Under the pieces are notes generated by a model. That model was not told the DNA's origin, made no database searches, and worked only from the letters and a program-made list of their open reading frames with translations. Source: Bog-473 sp963763575 (GTDB lineage Bacteria; Actinomycetota; Acidimicrobiia; Acidimicrobiales; RAAP-2). Taken from it: a stretch of 64,000 nucleotides of DNA. The translations under genes and the position numbers were made by a program. Shown piece by piece: positions 43,979-54,310 of the stretch; position 1 is the stretch's first letter, and each line of letters starts with the position of its first letter. The stretch is from the NCBI GenBank assembly GCA_963763575.1, contig CAVXPD010000008.1, forward strand, positions 62,001-126,000, written 5' to 3'.

Positions 43979-44959
43979 CTAGAAGTGCCCGAGCACGGGG
44001 TGCGGCACGTACGCCTTCTCGAGCTGCTCGACCTCGTCGACCGTCAGTTCGAGCTCTTCGGCCGCCAGCGCGTCGTTCAGGTGCATCTTCTTCGTCGACC
44101 CCACGATGGGAGCGGAAACGCCGGGCTTCGCGAGGAGCCAGGCCAGTGCGACCTCTGCCGTGGGCACGCCTCTCGTCGCCGCGACCTCGGTGGCAGCGTC
44201 CACGACGTCGAAGTCCGTCGGCTGGTCGTAGAGATAGTCGGCGAAGGCGTCGCTGGTCGAGCGGGTCGTGTGCCGGCCACCGTCGCGCGTTCGGTTCCCG
44301 GCCAGCATGCCCCGCGCCAAGGGGCTCCACGGGATGCACCCGACGCCCTGGTCGAGGCAGAGCGGGATCATCTCCCGCTCCTCTTCCCGGTAGATGAGGT
44401 TGTAGTGGTTCTGCATGGAGACGAATTTCGTCCACCCGTGCATCTCGGCCGTGTACTGCGCCTTGGCGAACTGCCACGAGAACATGCTGCTGGCACCGAT
44501 GTACCGCGCCTTGCCCGAACGCACGACGTCGTGCAACGCCTCCATCGTCTCCTCGATCGGTGTGCGCGGGTCCCAACGATGGATCTGGTACAGGTCGACG
44601 TAGTCCATGCCGAGCCGGCGCAACGAGGCGTCGATGGCCGACATCACGTGCTTGCGCCCCAGGCCGCCCCCGTTCTCACCCGGGGTGACAGGCATGAACA
44701 CCTTGGTCGCGATCACCGCCTCGTCGCGGGTGAGGTACTTCGGGACAATCCGGCCCGTCGCCACCTCGCTCGCCCCGCCCGAATACGCGTCGGCGGTGTC
44801 GAAGAAGGTGACGCCGCCTTCGACGGCAGCCCGCACGATCGGCTCGGCTGCGTCCTCGTCGATCACCCAGGGCCGCTCGCTCTCGTTCCCGAACCCCATC
44901 ATGCCGAGACAGATCCTCGACACCCGCAGGCCGGACGTTCCAAGGTTGGTGTAGTTCAT
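43979..44959 (-). CDS. Aldo/keto reductase
   Basis: 326 residues. Tetrad Asp54, Tyr59 (DTADAY), Lys86 (ATKVF) and His127 (YQIHRWD). The inner block NLIYREEEREMIPLCLDQGVG and the PIVGSTKKMH ending match the YajO/GPR/IolS-type group (AKR11/12/14) that uses NADPH. Not close in sequence to the other reductase at 18832. Role unknown. Confidence 0.88.
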   Translation of the reverse strand: MNYTNLGTSGLRVSRICLGMMGFGNESERPWVIDEDAAEPIVRAAVEGGVTFFDTADAYSGGASEVATGRIVPKYLTRDEAVIATKVFMPVTPGENGGGLGRKHVMSAIDASLRRLGMDYVDLYQIHRWDPRTPIEETMEALHDVVRSGKARYIGASSMFSWQFAKAQYTAEMHGWTKFVSMQNHYNLIYREEEREMIPLCLDQGVGCIPWSPLARGMLAGNRTRDGGRHTTRSTSDAFADYLYDQPTDFDVVDAATEVAATRGVPTAEVALAWLLAKPGVSAPIVGSTKKMHLNDALAAEELELTVDEVEQLEKAYVPHPVLGHF

Positions 44960-45085
44960 GGGCTGACCTCGCTGACGCTCCGGCGCATGGCTTACCAGTT
45001 GGAGCCAGCGTGCCGATCAGCCGGCATCCCCTCCGCCGACGGCCGGGCCGCCGTCCTCGGCCTCAGCGGTGGACGACCGAATCGC

Positions 45086-45931
45086 TCAGGCCATCAACCC
45101 CTGCACCGGCCCGCGGACGACGGTGCCGTTGCCACCGTCGCCGTGGCCGTGCCCGCCATGGCCGCCGCCACCGTTGGGTCCGTTGCCGCCGTTGCCGCCG
45201 TTAGGTCCGTTTCCGCTGTTGCCGCCGTTGGGTCCGTTGCCACTGTTGCCGCCGTTGCCGTTCCCGCTGTTGCCGCCATTGCCGTTGCCGGGGCCGGTGT
45301 TGCCGGTGCTGCCGGAGGTCCCTGAGGTCGGCTGGGTGGTGGTCGTGGTCGAGGTCTGCGGAGTGGGCGGCGGTACCGTCGTCGTTGCGGGATTGCCGAT
45401 ACCGGCGAACGTGTAGGCCGGCGGCGGGATCACCCCGGGCGTCGTCGACGCTGTCCCGCCGCTCGGCGGGGTGGAGACTGCGGTCGGGGCGCCGGCGCTG
45501 CTGGGCGCGCTCGCCGGCACGGTCGTGCTCGCCGGGGCTGTCCCGGACCCCGACCCCGACCCCGACCCCGGTGACGACGAAGAGGCCCTCTGGGTGGGGA
45601 AGTACGGGATGCTGGACGGTACCGAGGGCACCCTCGAAGCGGCACTGGCGGTGCTCAGGGTTTGAGCGCCGGGCCCGCTCCCCACCGCCACCAGCGCGGC
45701 GACCACGGACACGGCCGCCGCTGCCGCGCTCAACGCTGCGACAGCCCGGTAACGCAATGTGTGGACACGCGAAGCGCCCGATGCCCAGAGGCCGGCGGCC
45801 GTTGCGCCAATTGCAGATGCCGGCAGTGCGGACGCGCGCGCCGACGGCTCCGGCAGCGGATGCCCAAACTCTGGCGACGCAAAGACGTCCTCCAGGGTGG
45901 CGTAATCGTCGGCCTCGGCCCAGTCGGACAC
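45086..45931 (-). CDS. Membrane-anchored Gly/Asn-repeat protein, paralogue A
   Basis: 281 residues, GTG at 45931 close behind GGGAGG. A short cytoplasmic start with TLEDVFASPEFGHP, one membrane segment (about 66-88, AVAALSAAAAAVSVVAALVAV), then a long outside region rich in Ser, Thr and Pro ending in Gly/Asn repeats (GNGGNSGNG, PNGGNSGNG and the like, about 215-265). No enzyme domain. The conserved LEDVFxxPEFG motif, shared with the next gene upstream, probably contacts a cytoplasmic partner; the tail resembles wall-spanning or surface low-complexity proteins. Confidence 0.6.
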   Translation of the reverse strand: MSDWAEADDYATLEDVFASPEFGHPLPEPSARASALPASAIGATAAGLWASGASRVHTLRYRAVAALSAAAAAVSVVAALVAVGSGPGAQTLSTASAASRVPSVPSSIPYFPTQRASSSSPGSGSGSGSGTAPASTTVPASAPSSAGAPTAVSTPPSGGTASTTPGVIPPPAYTFAGIGNPATTTVPPPTPQTSTTTTTQPTSGTSGSTGNTGPGNGNGGNSGNGNGGNSGNGPNGGNSGNGPNGGNGGNGPNGGGGHGGHGHGDGGNGTVVRGPVQGLMA

Positions 45932-46164
45932 TACCCCTCCCTCGTTACCCTCCGCGGGAACTGTCCGTTTTGTAGGGGCACTCCGGAGCTCTGTTCTCCG
46001 GAAGCTGCTACCCCTCGCTCCCGTCAGTATAACGGCCGGGCCGACCTCGGAGCCAGGACGGCCGAATCTGGTCTCGATGTCCCGAAACGGCCGTTTACCC
46101 TGCGCGTGACCTGGCGGCGGTCACCGCTGGCGCACCGATATTGCGGGAGTGCCCCCTGGTTGCG

Positions 46165-47019
46165 CTAGGTCAGAGCCCCCGTTGCCCTCGCCGCGTTGCC
46201 CACTGCGCTGATCATCGAGCCCACGCCCCCGAGGGCGTGGGTGGCTGGCGCCAGCGCAGGGACCGTCTGGCCGAGTTGCCCCGACACCTCGCTCACGGTG
46301 GTGCCCGCGGTCGACACCGCGTTGCCGACCACGGAGACGACCGGTGCGAGCACATTGCCCGTGCTCCCACTGGGTGCGGCCTCGGGAGGCAGAGGCGGTC
46401 TCGGTGAATCCCTCGGCGCCGACGGAGCCTGGAGCGGCGAGGTGGGGACCACGGTCACTGACGAAGCCGGTGTCGGTGAACCCCCTGGCCCCGAGGGAGC
46501 CTGCGGCGAGGTGGGGACCACGATCACTGCGATGCCCGGCGGCAGCGTCGCCACCACTCCGGGCGGGGCGGCCGGCGGCGGCCCGCTTCCGCTGGTTGGC
46601 ACGACCTCGGACGCCGGCGTGACGGTCAGTCCGCCGGTGGTGAACGTGTCCGCGGGAAGGACCGGCGGACCGTCTTCCGCTCCGGTCGGACCGCTCGCGC
46701 CCGTCGAGTGCCCCGGCAAGCTGCCGGGCGCGCCCAGTGCCGAGACGGTGGGCGGTGTCACCGACCGGCCCGAACTCACTGCGAGACCGGCAACAGCGAG
46801 GGCGGCCGCGGCGACGCCACTCACCACGGCGATCGCTCGGGAGCCGGACCGGGCCCGATCGAACAAGACGACCACGCCCTCGGGCGCACGGACCTCCACC
46901 GGCGGCGGCGCTACGGGCGACGTGGCTCGAGCGACCGGCTGGGCCCGGCCGAACTCCGGCGCGAGGAAGACCTCCTCGAGACAGTGCGTCGCCCCGGCCG
47001 CGGGCTGCTGGTCGGACAT
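46165..47019 (-). CDS. Membrane-anchored Pro/Thr/Ser-rich protein, paralogue B
   Basis: 284 residues from the ATG at 47019, after GGGAGGG at five bases. The start CLEEVFLAPEFGRA matches the TLEDVFASPEFGHP of paralogue A. One membrane segment lies at about 62-82 (AVVSGVAAAALAVAGLAV). The outer part is low-complexity (Pro, Thr, Ser, Val), but the last 60 residues are Val/Ala-rich and non-repetitive. It is tandem with paralogue A, 233 bases apart. No known family. Confidence 0.6.
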   Translation of the reverse strand: MSDQQPAAGATHCLEEVFLAPEFGRAQPVARATSPVAPPPVEVRAPEGVVVLFDRARSGSRAIAVVSGVAAAALAVAGLAVSSGRSVTPPTVSALGAPGSLPGHSTGASGPTGAEDGPPVLPADTFTTGGLTVTPASEVVPTSGSGPPPAAPPGVVATLPPGIAVIVVPTSPQAPSGPGGSPTPASSVTVVPTSPLQAPSAPRDSPRPPLPPEAAPSGSTGNVLAPVVSVVGNAVSTAGTTVSEVSGQLGQTVPALAPATHALGGVGSMISAVGNAARATGALT

Positions 47020-47148
47020 CGATCCCTCCCGTCTCTCGGATTTCGTCCTACGTGGGTAACGACGGTGCCCTCTCCCTCCTACTCCCCGATCGCAGGTTGG
47101 GAGTTTCTCGGCGCTCGGGACACCGCCCTGTCCGGGCGTGTTGCCGAC

Positions 47149-48303
47149 CTAAGGGACCGAGCGCTTGAAGTAACGGCTCAGCGTCTCGACCTGCTGCTGG
47201 TACGAGGATCCGATGCCCGCTCCGTAGAGCGCCGCCGGCTCCTCCAACATGCGTTCGAACGTCAGCTTGCAGACGGCTTGCCCGTTCTCCACCATGAACG
47301 GCACGTCGTGCGCGCGCACCTCGAGCGCAGCGCGTGATCCCCGAAAGCCGCCGGACGGGTCGAACCCGAAGCCCGGGTCGAAGAAGCCGGCGTAGTGGGT
47401 CCGGAGTTCGCCGCTGGTCGGGTCGTAGGCGGTCATCTCGGCCGCCAAGTTCGGCGGGACGCTGACCGCCTCGTCGGACATGAGGAGATAGAACCGCTTG
47501 GGTAACAGGACGAGGCGGTCGCCTTCCTCCCGGTACACGGGGTCCCAGAACGCTCGGGGATCCACCTCCCCTCCTGTGGTGAGGTCGAGGAGTGGCGCGC
47601 TCCCCCGGGCGCTGTAGCCGACCTGTCCTCGCTCGTCACCCCGTAGGTCGAGACCCAGGAACAAGCCGTTGGAGAGGACGAGCTCGCTGACCGGGACCGG
47701 TTCGCCCCCTCTGAAGAGGATCGGTTCCGCCAGGTGGGTCTGTCGGACCTCGTCGTCGCCCAGCCACGGGCGGCCCATGGAGAGCCGCAGCTGGTTCAGC
47801 GCCAAGTCCTCCTTCACCCGGACGGCGAAGGACAGGGGCACGACTTCGAGATAGAGCGGGCCGCTGTAGCCGGGCGCCACCTCGTCGAAGCGGTCACTGA
47901 AGTCGGTGATGACTCGCGTGAAGACATCGATGCGGCCCGTCGAGCTCTTGGGGTTCGCCTTGCCCCGCAAGCCGGCCGGAAGGTCCAGCCGCTCCTTCAA
48001 CTCGATGAGGTAGGGGCGCTTCGACTCGAGCATCGCACCGTCGCCGCGCAGGTCGATCTCGTCGAGGATGTAGTCCTTGAGCTTGCGCTCGACCGAGTCC
48101 GTCCCCGCAAGGAAGCTGCAACGAATGCGCAGCGCGCGCTCTCCGAGGCGCAGGTCGAGGCTCGCCGGCTGTACGTTCGCTTCGGGGATCTTGAAGCGAC
48201 CCGCGTCGATGTATCCCGCGTGGATGGCCCGCTCGAGCAGCTGCCCGGGGAGGACCCCCTCCGCCGTCGGATGGAGGCTCAGCAAACTCGGGGCTGGGGG
48301 CAT
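47149..48303 (-). CDS. 2'-deoxycytidine 5'-triphosphate deaminase (two-domain type)
   Basis: 384 residues from the ATG at 48303; upstream codons are unlike a domain. It matches the longer DCD family of ~365 residues: the first half has QPASLDLRLGERALRIRC, YLIELKERLDLPAGLRGKANPKSSTGRIDVFTR with the catalytic-type NPKSS block, and the second half repeats the beta-barrel (LLPKRFYLLMSDEAVSVPPNL, DVPFMVENGQAVCKLTFERM). Such proteins convert dCTP to dUTP, sometimes directly to dUMP, feeding thymidylate synthesis. The DCD fold occurs twice, so a trimer of two-domain chains would mimic the usual hexamer. A possible DnaA-box pair lies just upstream. Confidence 0.85.
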   Translation of the reverse strand: MPPAPSLLSLHPTAEGVLPGQLLERAIHAGYIDAGRFKIPEANVQPASLDLRLGERALRIRCSFLAGTDSVERKLKDYILDEIDLRGDGAMLESKRPYLIELKERLDLPAGLRGKANPKSSTGRIDVFTRVITDFSDRFDEVAPGYSGPLYLEVVPLSFAVRVKEDLALNQLRLSMGRPWLGDDEVRQTHLAEPILFRGGEPVPVSELVLSNGLFLGLDLRGDERGQVGYSARGSAPLLDLTTGGEVDPRAFWDPVYREEGDRLVLLPKRFYLLMSDEAVSVPPNLAAEMTAYDPTSGELRTHYAGFFDPGFGFDPSGGFRGSRAALEVRAHDVPFMVENGQAVCKLTFERMLEEPAALYGAGIGSSYQQQVETLSRYFKRSVP

Positions 48304-48392
48304 TGCGCTGGACTCGACGGCGGCACGATGAGAGCAAAGCACGTGCCGGCGCGGCGCGGAAGGCCCGGGCAGGGGCGTGGTCGGGCACAGGC

Positions 48393-48458
48393 TGTGGATG
48401 ACCTGGGGATGATCCAAGGCGACACAGGGGTTTGGCAGGTGGCAACGGCTTGTCCACA
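48393..48458. promoter_or_regulatory. Two DnaA-box-like sites between dCTP deaminase and deacylase
   Basis: TTGTCCACA at 48450-48458 is a perfect high-GC DnaA box. TGTGGATGA at 48393-48401 differs by one base from TGTGGATAA in the opposite orientation. Both lie in the 247-base divergent promoter region, the nearer one about 90 bases upstream of the dCTP deaminase start. Confidence 0.45.
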
Positions 48459-48550
48459 GCATCGTGGGTTCCGGGGCCCCCAGTAAGCTGACGGGTCGTC
48501 AGATTCGGGCCGCACGGCCGGTCCGGCAAGGCACGTTCGCGGAGGTTCCA

Positions 48551-50278
48551 TTGCTCGACTACGTCATCCGATCCGGCACGCTCCTCGATGGCTCCGGAGA
48601 AGCGGCACGCACCGCGGACGTCGGTCTCCGCGGCGGGCGGGTCGTCGCCGTCGGCGACGTGGAAGAGGACGCGGCGACCGAGCTCGACGCCTCCGGGCTC
48701 ATGGTCGCGCCGGGAGTCATCGATCCCCACACGCACTATGACGCCCAGCTGTTCTGGGACCCGTCCGCGTCTCCGTCGAACGTGCACGGCGTGACGAGCG
48801 TCGTCGGCGGCAATTGCGGGTTCACCCTGGCCCCCCTCGATGGCGCCGACGCCGACTACATCCGTCGCATGATGGCCAAGGTCGAGGGCATGCCGCTCGC
48901 CGCGCTCGAGAATGGTGTGCCGTGGAACTGGTCCACGTTCGCCGAGTACCTCGACGCGCTCGACGGCAACCTGGGCCTGAACGCGGGCTTCCTGGTCGGC
49001 CACTGCGCCCTGCGACGAAAGGTGATGGGTGCCGAGCGCGCCGAGGAGGTGGCGACCGACGAGGAGATCACGGCGATGCGGGTGCTGTTGGCCGAGTCAC
49101 TCGAGGCCGGTGGGCTCGGCTTCTCGTCCTCCCAGTCGCGCACCCACTCCGACGGCGAGGGCCGGCCCATCACATCCCGGTACGCGGACCGCCGCGAGAT
49201 GCTCGCGTTCTGCGCAGAAGTGGCGGCCCACGAGGGCACCACCCTCGAATACATCACGAACGGCTGCCTGGACTCGTTCAGCCCGGAGGAAGTCGACCTC
49301 ATGACCGCCATGAGCGCGACGGCGCGACGGCCGCTCAACTGGAACGTGCTGACGGTCGACGCCCGGTCGGCCGAGCGGATCGACCACCAGCTCTCCGCCT
49401 CCTCGGCCGCGGCTGGGTCGGGCGGCCGGATCGTCGCGCTCACCATGCCGACGCTCGTGCCCATGAACATGAGCTTCCGCACGCATTGCGCGCTGTTCCT
49501 CATCCCGGGCTGGGGCGAGGTCATGGGGCTGCCGGAGGCCGAGCGTATGGTCAAGCTGGCGGACCCGGCGGTGCGCGCCACGCTCGACGAACGCGCCCGG
49601 AGCAAAGAGGCCGGCGTCTTTCGCGGCCTGTCGCACTGGGGCACGTATGTCATCGGCGACACCTACGCCACGGCCAACGAAGGCTGCGCGTTCCGGAGCG
49701 TCGCCGAGATCGCCGCCGAGCGCGGGACCGCCCCCTTCGACACGCTGCTCGACATCGTCCTCGCCGACGAGTTGCGGACGGTCCTGTGGCCCAACACGGA
49801 CGACGGTGACGAGGCCTCGTGGTCCATGCGGAGCGCCATCTGGAGCGATCCGCGAGCGATGGTCGGCGGCTCCGACGCCGGCGCGCACCTTGATCGCATG
49901 TGCGGGTCGAACTATCCGACCGCCTTTCTCGGTGACTGCCTGCGCGGCCGCAAGCTCGTCCCGGTGCAGAAGGCGGTGCACATGATGACCGGACAGCCGG
50001 CGGCGCTCTTCGGGCTGCGCGAGCGCGGCCTGGTGCGCGAGGGCTACGCCGCCGACCTGTTCGTCTTCGACCCCGCCACCGTGGGGTCCGAGCCCGCGCG
50101 TCTCGTCCACGACCTGCCTGGCGACACGCCCCGGCTCTACGCGGGCTCCTACGGGGTCGTGCGCGTGCTGGTCAACGGGGTCGAGACCGTGCGCGACGGC
50201 GAGCCCACCGGCGCCCTGCCCGGCACGCTGCTCCGCTCCGGCCGCGACACCGCCTCGGTGATCCCGCGCCCGGCCTGA
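48551..50278 (+). CDS. N-acyl-D-amino-acid deacylase (amidohydrolase)
   Basis: 575 residues from the TTG at 48551, chosen because GGAGG sits five bases before it; a GTG further upstream would add unrelated residues. The N-terminal beta-sandwich YVIRSGTLLDGSG leads to the metal motif DPHTHYDAQLFWDP, then NCGFTLAP and a C-terminal GGSDAGAHLDRM. These fit the D-aminoacylase/amidohydrolase-3 group. Likely substrates are N-acyl-D-amino acids. It ends 37 bases before lepB. Confidence 0.85.
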   Translation: MLDYVIRSGTLLDGSGEAARTADVGLRGGRVVAVGDVEEDAATELDASGLMVAPGVIDPHTHYDAQLFWDPSASPSNVHGVTSVVGGNCGFTLAPLDGADADYIRRMMAKVEGMPLAALENGVPWNWSTFAEYLDALDGNLGLNAGFLVGHCALRRKVMGAERAEEVATDEEITAMRVLLAESLEAGGLGFSSSQSRTHSDGEGRPITSRYADRREMLAFCAEVAAHEGTTLEYITNGCLDSFSPEEVDLMTAMSATARRPLNWNVLTVDARSAERIDHQLSASSAAAGSGGRIVALTMPTLVPMNMSFRTHCALFLIPGWGEVMGLPEAERMVKLADPAVRATLDERARSKEAGVFRGLSHWGTYVIGDTYATANEGCAFRSVAEIAAERGTAPFDTLLDIVLADELRTVLWPNTDDGDEASWSMRSAIWSDPRAMVGGSDAGAHLDRMCGSNYPTAFLGDCLRGRKLVPVQKAVHMMTGQPAALFGLRERGLVREGYAADLFVFDPATVGSEPARLVHDLPGDTPRLYAGSYGVVRVLVNGVETVRDGEPTGALPGTLLRSGRDTASVIPRPA

Positions 50279-50315
50279 ACTCGAGGGGACGGCGGACCCG
50301 TCTAGCCTGCCACCG

Positions 50316-50981
50316 GTGACCCCCGAACCCCGCGAGCCGGCGCTCGCCGTCCACGAGCCTCCCGCGGGTGGAGGCGGGACCGGCGGGCCTGACGGTGCCG
50401 GTCAACCACCGCGCTCGTGGTTCAGATTCCGCTGGCTCCGCGAGGCCGGTGTCATCGTCCTCGTCGCCGTGATCGCCGCGGTGTTGCTCCGCGCGTTCGT
50501 CGTGCAGACCTTCTACATCCCTTCGGGCTCCATGGAACCCACGCTCCAGATCGGCGACCGCATCGTCGTCAACAAGCTCAGCTACGAGTTCCATGGCGTC
50601 GACCGCGCGAACATCGTCGTCTTCGCGCGACCCCCGACGGAAAACTGTGGCGGGCCTCAAGTGAACGACCTGGTGAAGCGGGTGATCGGGCTGCCCGGCG
50701 AGACGATTTCGCTCTCAGGGGGCTACGTCTACATCGACGGGCGCCGACTCGACGAGACCTGGCTGCCCGCGTCGGAACAGGGAACGACGACGCCGGGGCC
50801 CAGCGGCACCGCCTATAGCCTCGACCACCCCTTCCACATCCCCACGGGCGATTACTTCGTGATGGGGGACAACCGAGCCGACTCCTGTGACAGCCGGTGG
50901 TGGGGCCCCATCTCCGGCTCTCTTATCGTGGGCAAGGTCGAGCTCCGCGTCTGGCCGTTCTCGGCCCTGCACGTCTTCTGA
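50316..50981 (+). CDS. lepB: Signal peptidase I
   Basis: 221 residues, GTG at 50316. A Pro/Gly-rich cytoplasmic tail of about 40 residues precedes one membrane segment (about 43-60), then IPSGSMEPTL with catalytic Ser72, DLVKRVIGLPGE with catalytic Lys121, and GDNRADSCDSR. It cuts signal peptides from exported proteins such as the RCC1 protein at 9939. It stands next to gyrA, convergent with it by 24 bases. Confidence 0.92.
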   Translation: MTPEPREPALAVHEPPAGGGGTGGPDGAGQPPRSWFRFRWLREAGVIVLVAVIAAVLLRAFVVQTFYIPSGSMEPTLQIGDRIVVNKLSYEFHGVDRANIVVFARPPTENCGGPQVNDLVKRVIGLPGETISLSGGYVYIDGRRLDETWLPASEQGTTTPGPSGTAYSLDHPFHIPTGDYFVMGDNRADSCDSRWWGPISGSLIVGKVELRVWPFSALHVF

Positions 50982-51005
50982 GCGGTCCCGGCGGGTTGCC
51001 GGTTC

Positions 51006-53552
51006 TCAGGCCTCCTCGGGTTCGGCCGCTACCCGGGCAACGGCGGCAACGTCCTGGCCATCGTCGAGGTTCATGACACGCACGCCGGTGGCGTCGCGGC
51101 CCTGGGACGCGATCTCCCGGGCCGCCGTGCGGATCACCACCCCGCCCGAGGACACCAACAGGATCTCCTCGTCCAGGGCGATCATGAACGCACCCACGAC
51201 GTGGCCGCGCGCGCTGGTCAGCCTGATGCCGCGCACCCCCTGACCGCCGCGCGCCTGTCGGTTGAAGCGATCGAGCTTCGTGCGCTTTCCGTAACCCGCG
51301 TCGGTGACGATGAGGATGTCCGTGTCGTCCGCCGCCACGTCGCAGGAGACCACGAGGTCGCCCGCGCGCAAACGGATGCCCCGAACACCGGCGGCGTCCC
51401 GCCCCATGGGACGCACGTCCTCCTCGTTGAACCGGATGGTCATTCCGTTGCGCGTGACCTCGAAGAGGTCGTCGTGTCCCGAGGTGGCAACCACCTTGAC
51501 CAGCTCGTCCCCGTCCTTCAGGTTGATCGCAATGAATCCCTCGCGCCGGGACTTGTCGTACTCGCTCATCGCGGTCTTCTTCACTTGTCCCTGCGCCGTT
51601 GCGAACACGAGGAACTGTTCGGGCGAGAACTCACGCGTCGCAATGATCGCCGTGACGGACTCGTTCGGCGCCAGCGGCACCAGGTTGACGGCGGCTGTCC
51701 CGCGCGCGGTGCGATCCTTCATCGGGATCTCGTGGCCGCGCAGGCGGTAGACCTTGCCCCGGTTCGAGAACAACAACAGATAGGCGTGGGCCGAGGTGTG
51801 GACGACCTGGCTGACCAGGTCCTCCTCTTTCAACCGTGCGCCCTGGACGCCCCGGCCTCCCCGGCCCTGGGTCCGGAAGGCGGCCGCCGCCACCGACTTG
51901 ATGTAGCCGGCCCGCGTCATCGTCACCACGATCTCCTCGTCGTCGATGAGGTCCTCGACGCCCATCTCTCCGGGGTCGTGGGTGATGACGCTGCGGCGCG
52001 GATTGGAGTGCTTGTCCCGGATCGCGACCATCTCGGTCTCGATCACGCCCCGCAGCTTGCCGTCGTCGGAGAGGATGGCTTCGAGCTCGGCGATCGTCGC
52101 GCGCAACTCCGCCATCTCCTCTTCGAGCTCGGTGCGGCCCAGACGGGTCAGCCGGCCGAGCGTCATGTCGAGGATGTGCGTGGCCTGCACCTCGGTGAAG
52201 GAGAACGGTTCCGCCATCAGCGCAGCACGTGCGGCGGGCCGGTCCGCCGAGGCCCGGATGGTGGCGATCACCGCGTCGAGCATGTCGATCGCCCGCAGGA
52301 GGCCCTCGACGATGTGCTCGCGGTTGCGCGCCTTCTCGAGACGGAACTCGGACCGACGCCGGATGACCTCGATCTGATGGTCGATGTAGTACGACAGGGC
52401 CTGCGCGAGGTTGAGCGTGCGCGGGACGCTGTCGACGAGCGCCAACATGTTGACCCCGAAACTCGTCTGCATCGGCGTCTGCTTGAACAGATTGTTCAGC
52501 ACGACGTTGGCGTTGGCGTCGCGCTTCAGATCGATCACGAGACGGGGCTGTTGGTTGGCCGAGGCATTGAGCACCGCGCTGATGCCGTCGAGCTCCCCGG
52601 ACTTGACCAGGTCGCTGATCTTCTGCTCGATCACCTCGACGGAGGTCTGATAGGGGATCTCGGTGACCACGATGCGGTCGCCGACCCGACCTTCCTCGAT
52701 CTCCGCGACCGCGCGCATCTTGATCGAGCCTCGGCCCGTCCGGTACGCGTCGAGGATCCCCTGGCGCCCGAGGATGAGCGCGCCGGTGGGGAAGTCGGGG
52801 CCCTTCACGAACTCCATGAGCTCGTCCGGTGTCGCCTCGGGGTGATGGAGCACGTGAATGGCGGCGTCGACGACCTCCGCCATGTTGTGGGGCGGGACGT
52901 TCGTCGCCATGCCGACCGCGATTCCCTGGGACCCGTTGACCAACAGGTTCGGGAACCGTGACGGGAGGACGACGGGCTCGAGCGCCGAGCCGTCGTAGTT
53001 GGCGATCATGTCGACGGTTTCCTCGTCGATGTCCGCCATCAGTTCCAGCGCGAGCGGCGCGAGCCGGCACTCGGTGTAGCGCATGGCGGCCGCCCCGTCG
53101 TCCGGCCCGCGGCCCCCGAAACTGCCGTGTCCGTCGATCAGCGGGTAGCGGAGCGAGAAATCCTGGACCATGCGAGCCAGCGCCTCGTAGATGGCGGAGT
53201 CGCCGTGGGGGTGGTAGGTCCCCATGACCTCGCCGACGACCTTGGCGCACTTGTTGTGGGGACGATCGGGCCGCAACCCGTTGTCGAACATGGAGTACAG
53301 GATCCGGCGGTGCACCGGCTTGAGCCCGTCCCGGACGTCGGGCAGGGCGCGGGCGACGATGACCGACATGGAGTACTCGAGGAAGGAGCGCTCCATCTCC
53401 TCCTGGATCTCGATGGGTTCGACCGCGCCGCCGTCGCTCGGCCCGGCGCCGTCCGCAGAGTCCGGGGGTGCCGGAGGCGCGGGCGGCGGCGCGTTCCCGT
53501 CGCCCGAACCTCTTCTGCCGCGGCTGGTGCCGCGCGTCGACTGACGTGGCAT
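51006..53552 (-). CDS. gyrA: DNA gyrase subunit A
   Basis: 848 residues. It has the catalytic Tyr in AAMRYTECRL, the quinolone region HPHGDSAIYEALARM (Ser at the position of E. coli Ser83, Glu at Asp87, as in S. aureus), the GyrA-box-like QGRGGRGVQG and six C-terminal beta-propeller blades. The intact N-terminus carries a Gly/Ser/Arg-rich leader (SRGRRGSGDGN). It follows gyrB by 26 bases, so it is in its operon. It introduces negative supercoils together with GyrB. Confidence 0.95.
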   Translation of the reverse strand: MPRQSTRGTSRGRRGSGDGNAPPPAPPAPPDSADGAGPSDGGAVEPIEIQEEMERSFLEYSMSVIVARALPDVRDGLKPVHRRILYSMFDNGLRPDRPHNKCAKVVGEVMGTYHPHGDSAIYEALARMVQDFSLRYPLIDGHGSFGGRGPDDGAAAMRYTECRLAPLALELMADIDEETVDMIANYDGSALEPVVLPSRFPNLLVNGSQGIAVGMATNVPPHNMAEVVDAAIHVLHHPEATPDELMEFVKGPDFPTGALILGRQGILDAYRTGRGSIKMRAVAEIEEGRVGDRIVVTEIPYQTSVEVIEQKISDLVKSGELDGISAVLNASANQQPRLVIDLKRDANANVVLNNLFKQTPMQTSFGVNMLALVDSVPRTLNLAQALSYYIDHQIEVIRRRSEFRLEKARNREHIVEGLLRAIDMLDAVIATIRASADRPAARAALMAEPFSFTEVQATHILDMTLGRLTRLGRTELEEEMAELRATIAELEAILSDDGKLRGVIETEMVAIRDKHSNPRRSVITHDPGEMGVEDLIDDEEIVVTMTRAGYIKSVAAAAFRTQGRGGRGVQGARLKEEDLVSQVVHTSAHAYLLLFSNRGKVYRLRGHEIPMKDRTARGTAAVNLVPLAPNESVTAIIATREFSPEQFLVFATAQGQVKKTAMSEYDKSRREGFIAINLKDGDELVKVVATSGHDDLFEVTRNGMTIRFNEEDVRPMGRDAAGVRGIRLRAGDLVVSCDVAADDTDILIVTDAGYGKRTKLDRFNRQARGGQGVRGIRLTSARGHVVGAFMIALDEEILLVSSGGVVIRTAAREIASQGRDATGVRVMNLDDGQDVAAVARVAAEPEEA

Positions 53553-53578
53553 GTCTTCCTTACTCCTCGTCCGGTCGC

Positions 53579-54306
<728 letters not shown>

Positions 54307-54310
<4 letters not shown>

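Noticed and set aside
51006..53552. Quinolone-resistance change in gyrA
   Set aside because: The key Ser is present; Glu at the second position is normal in several susceptible species.
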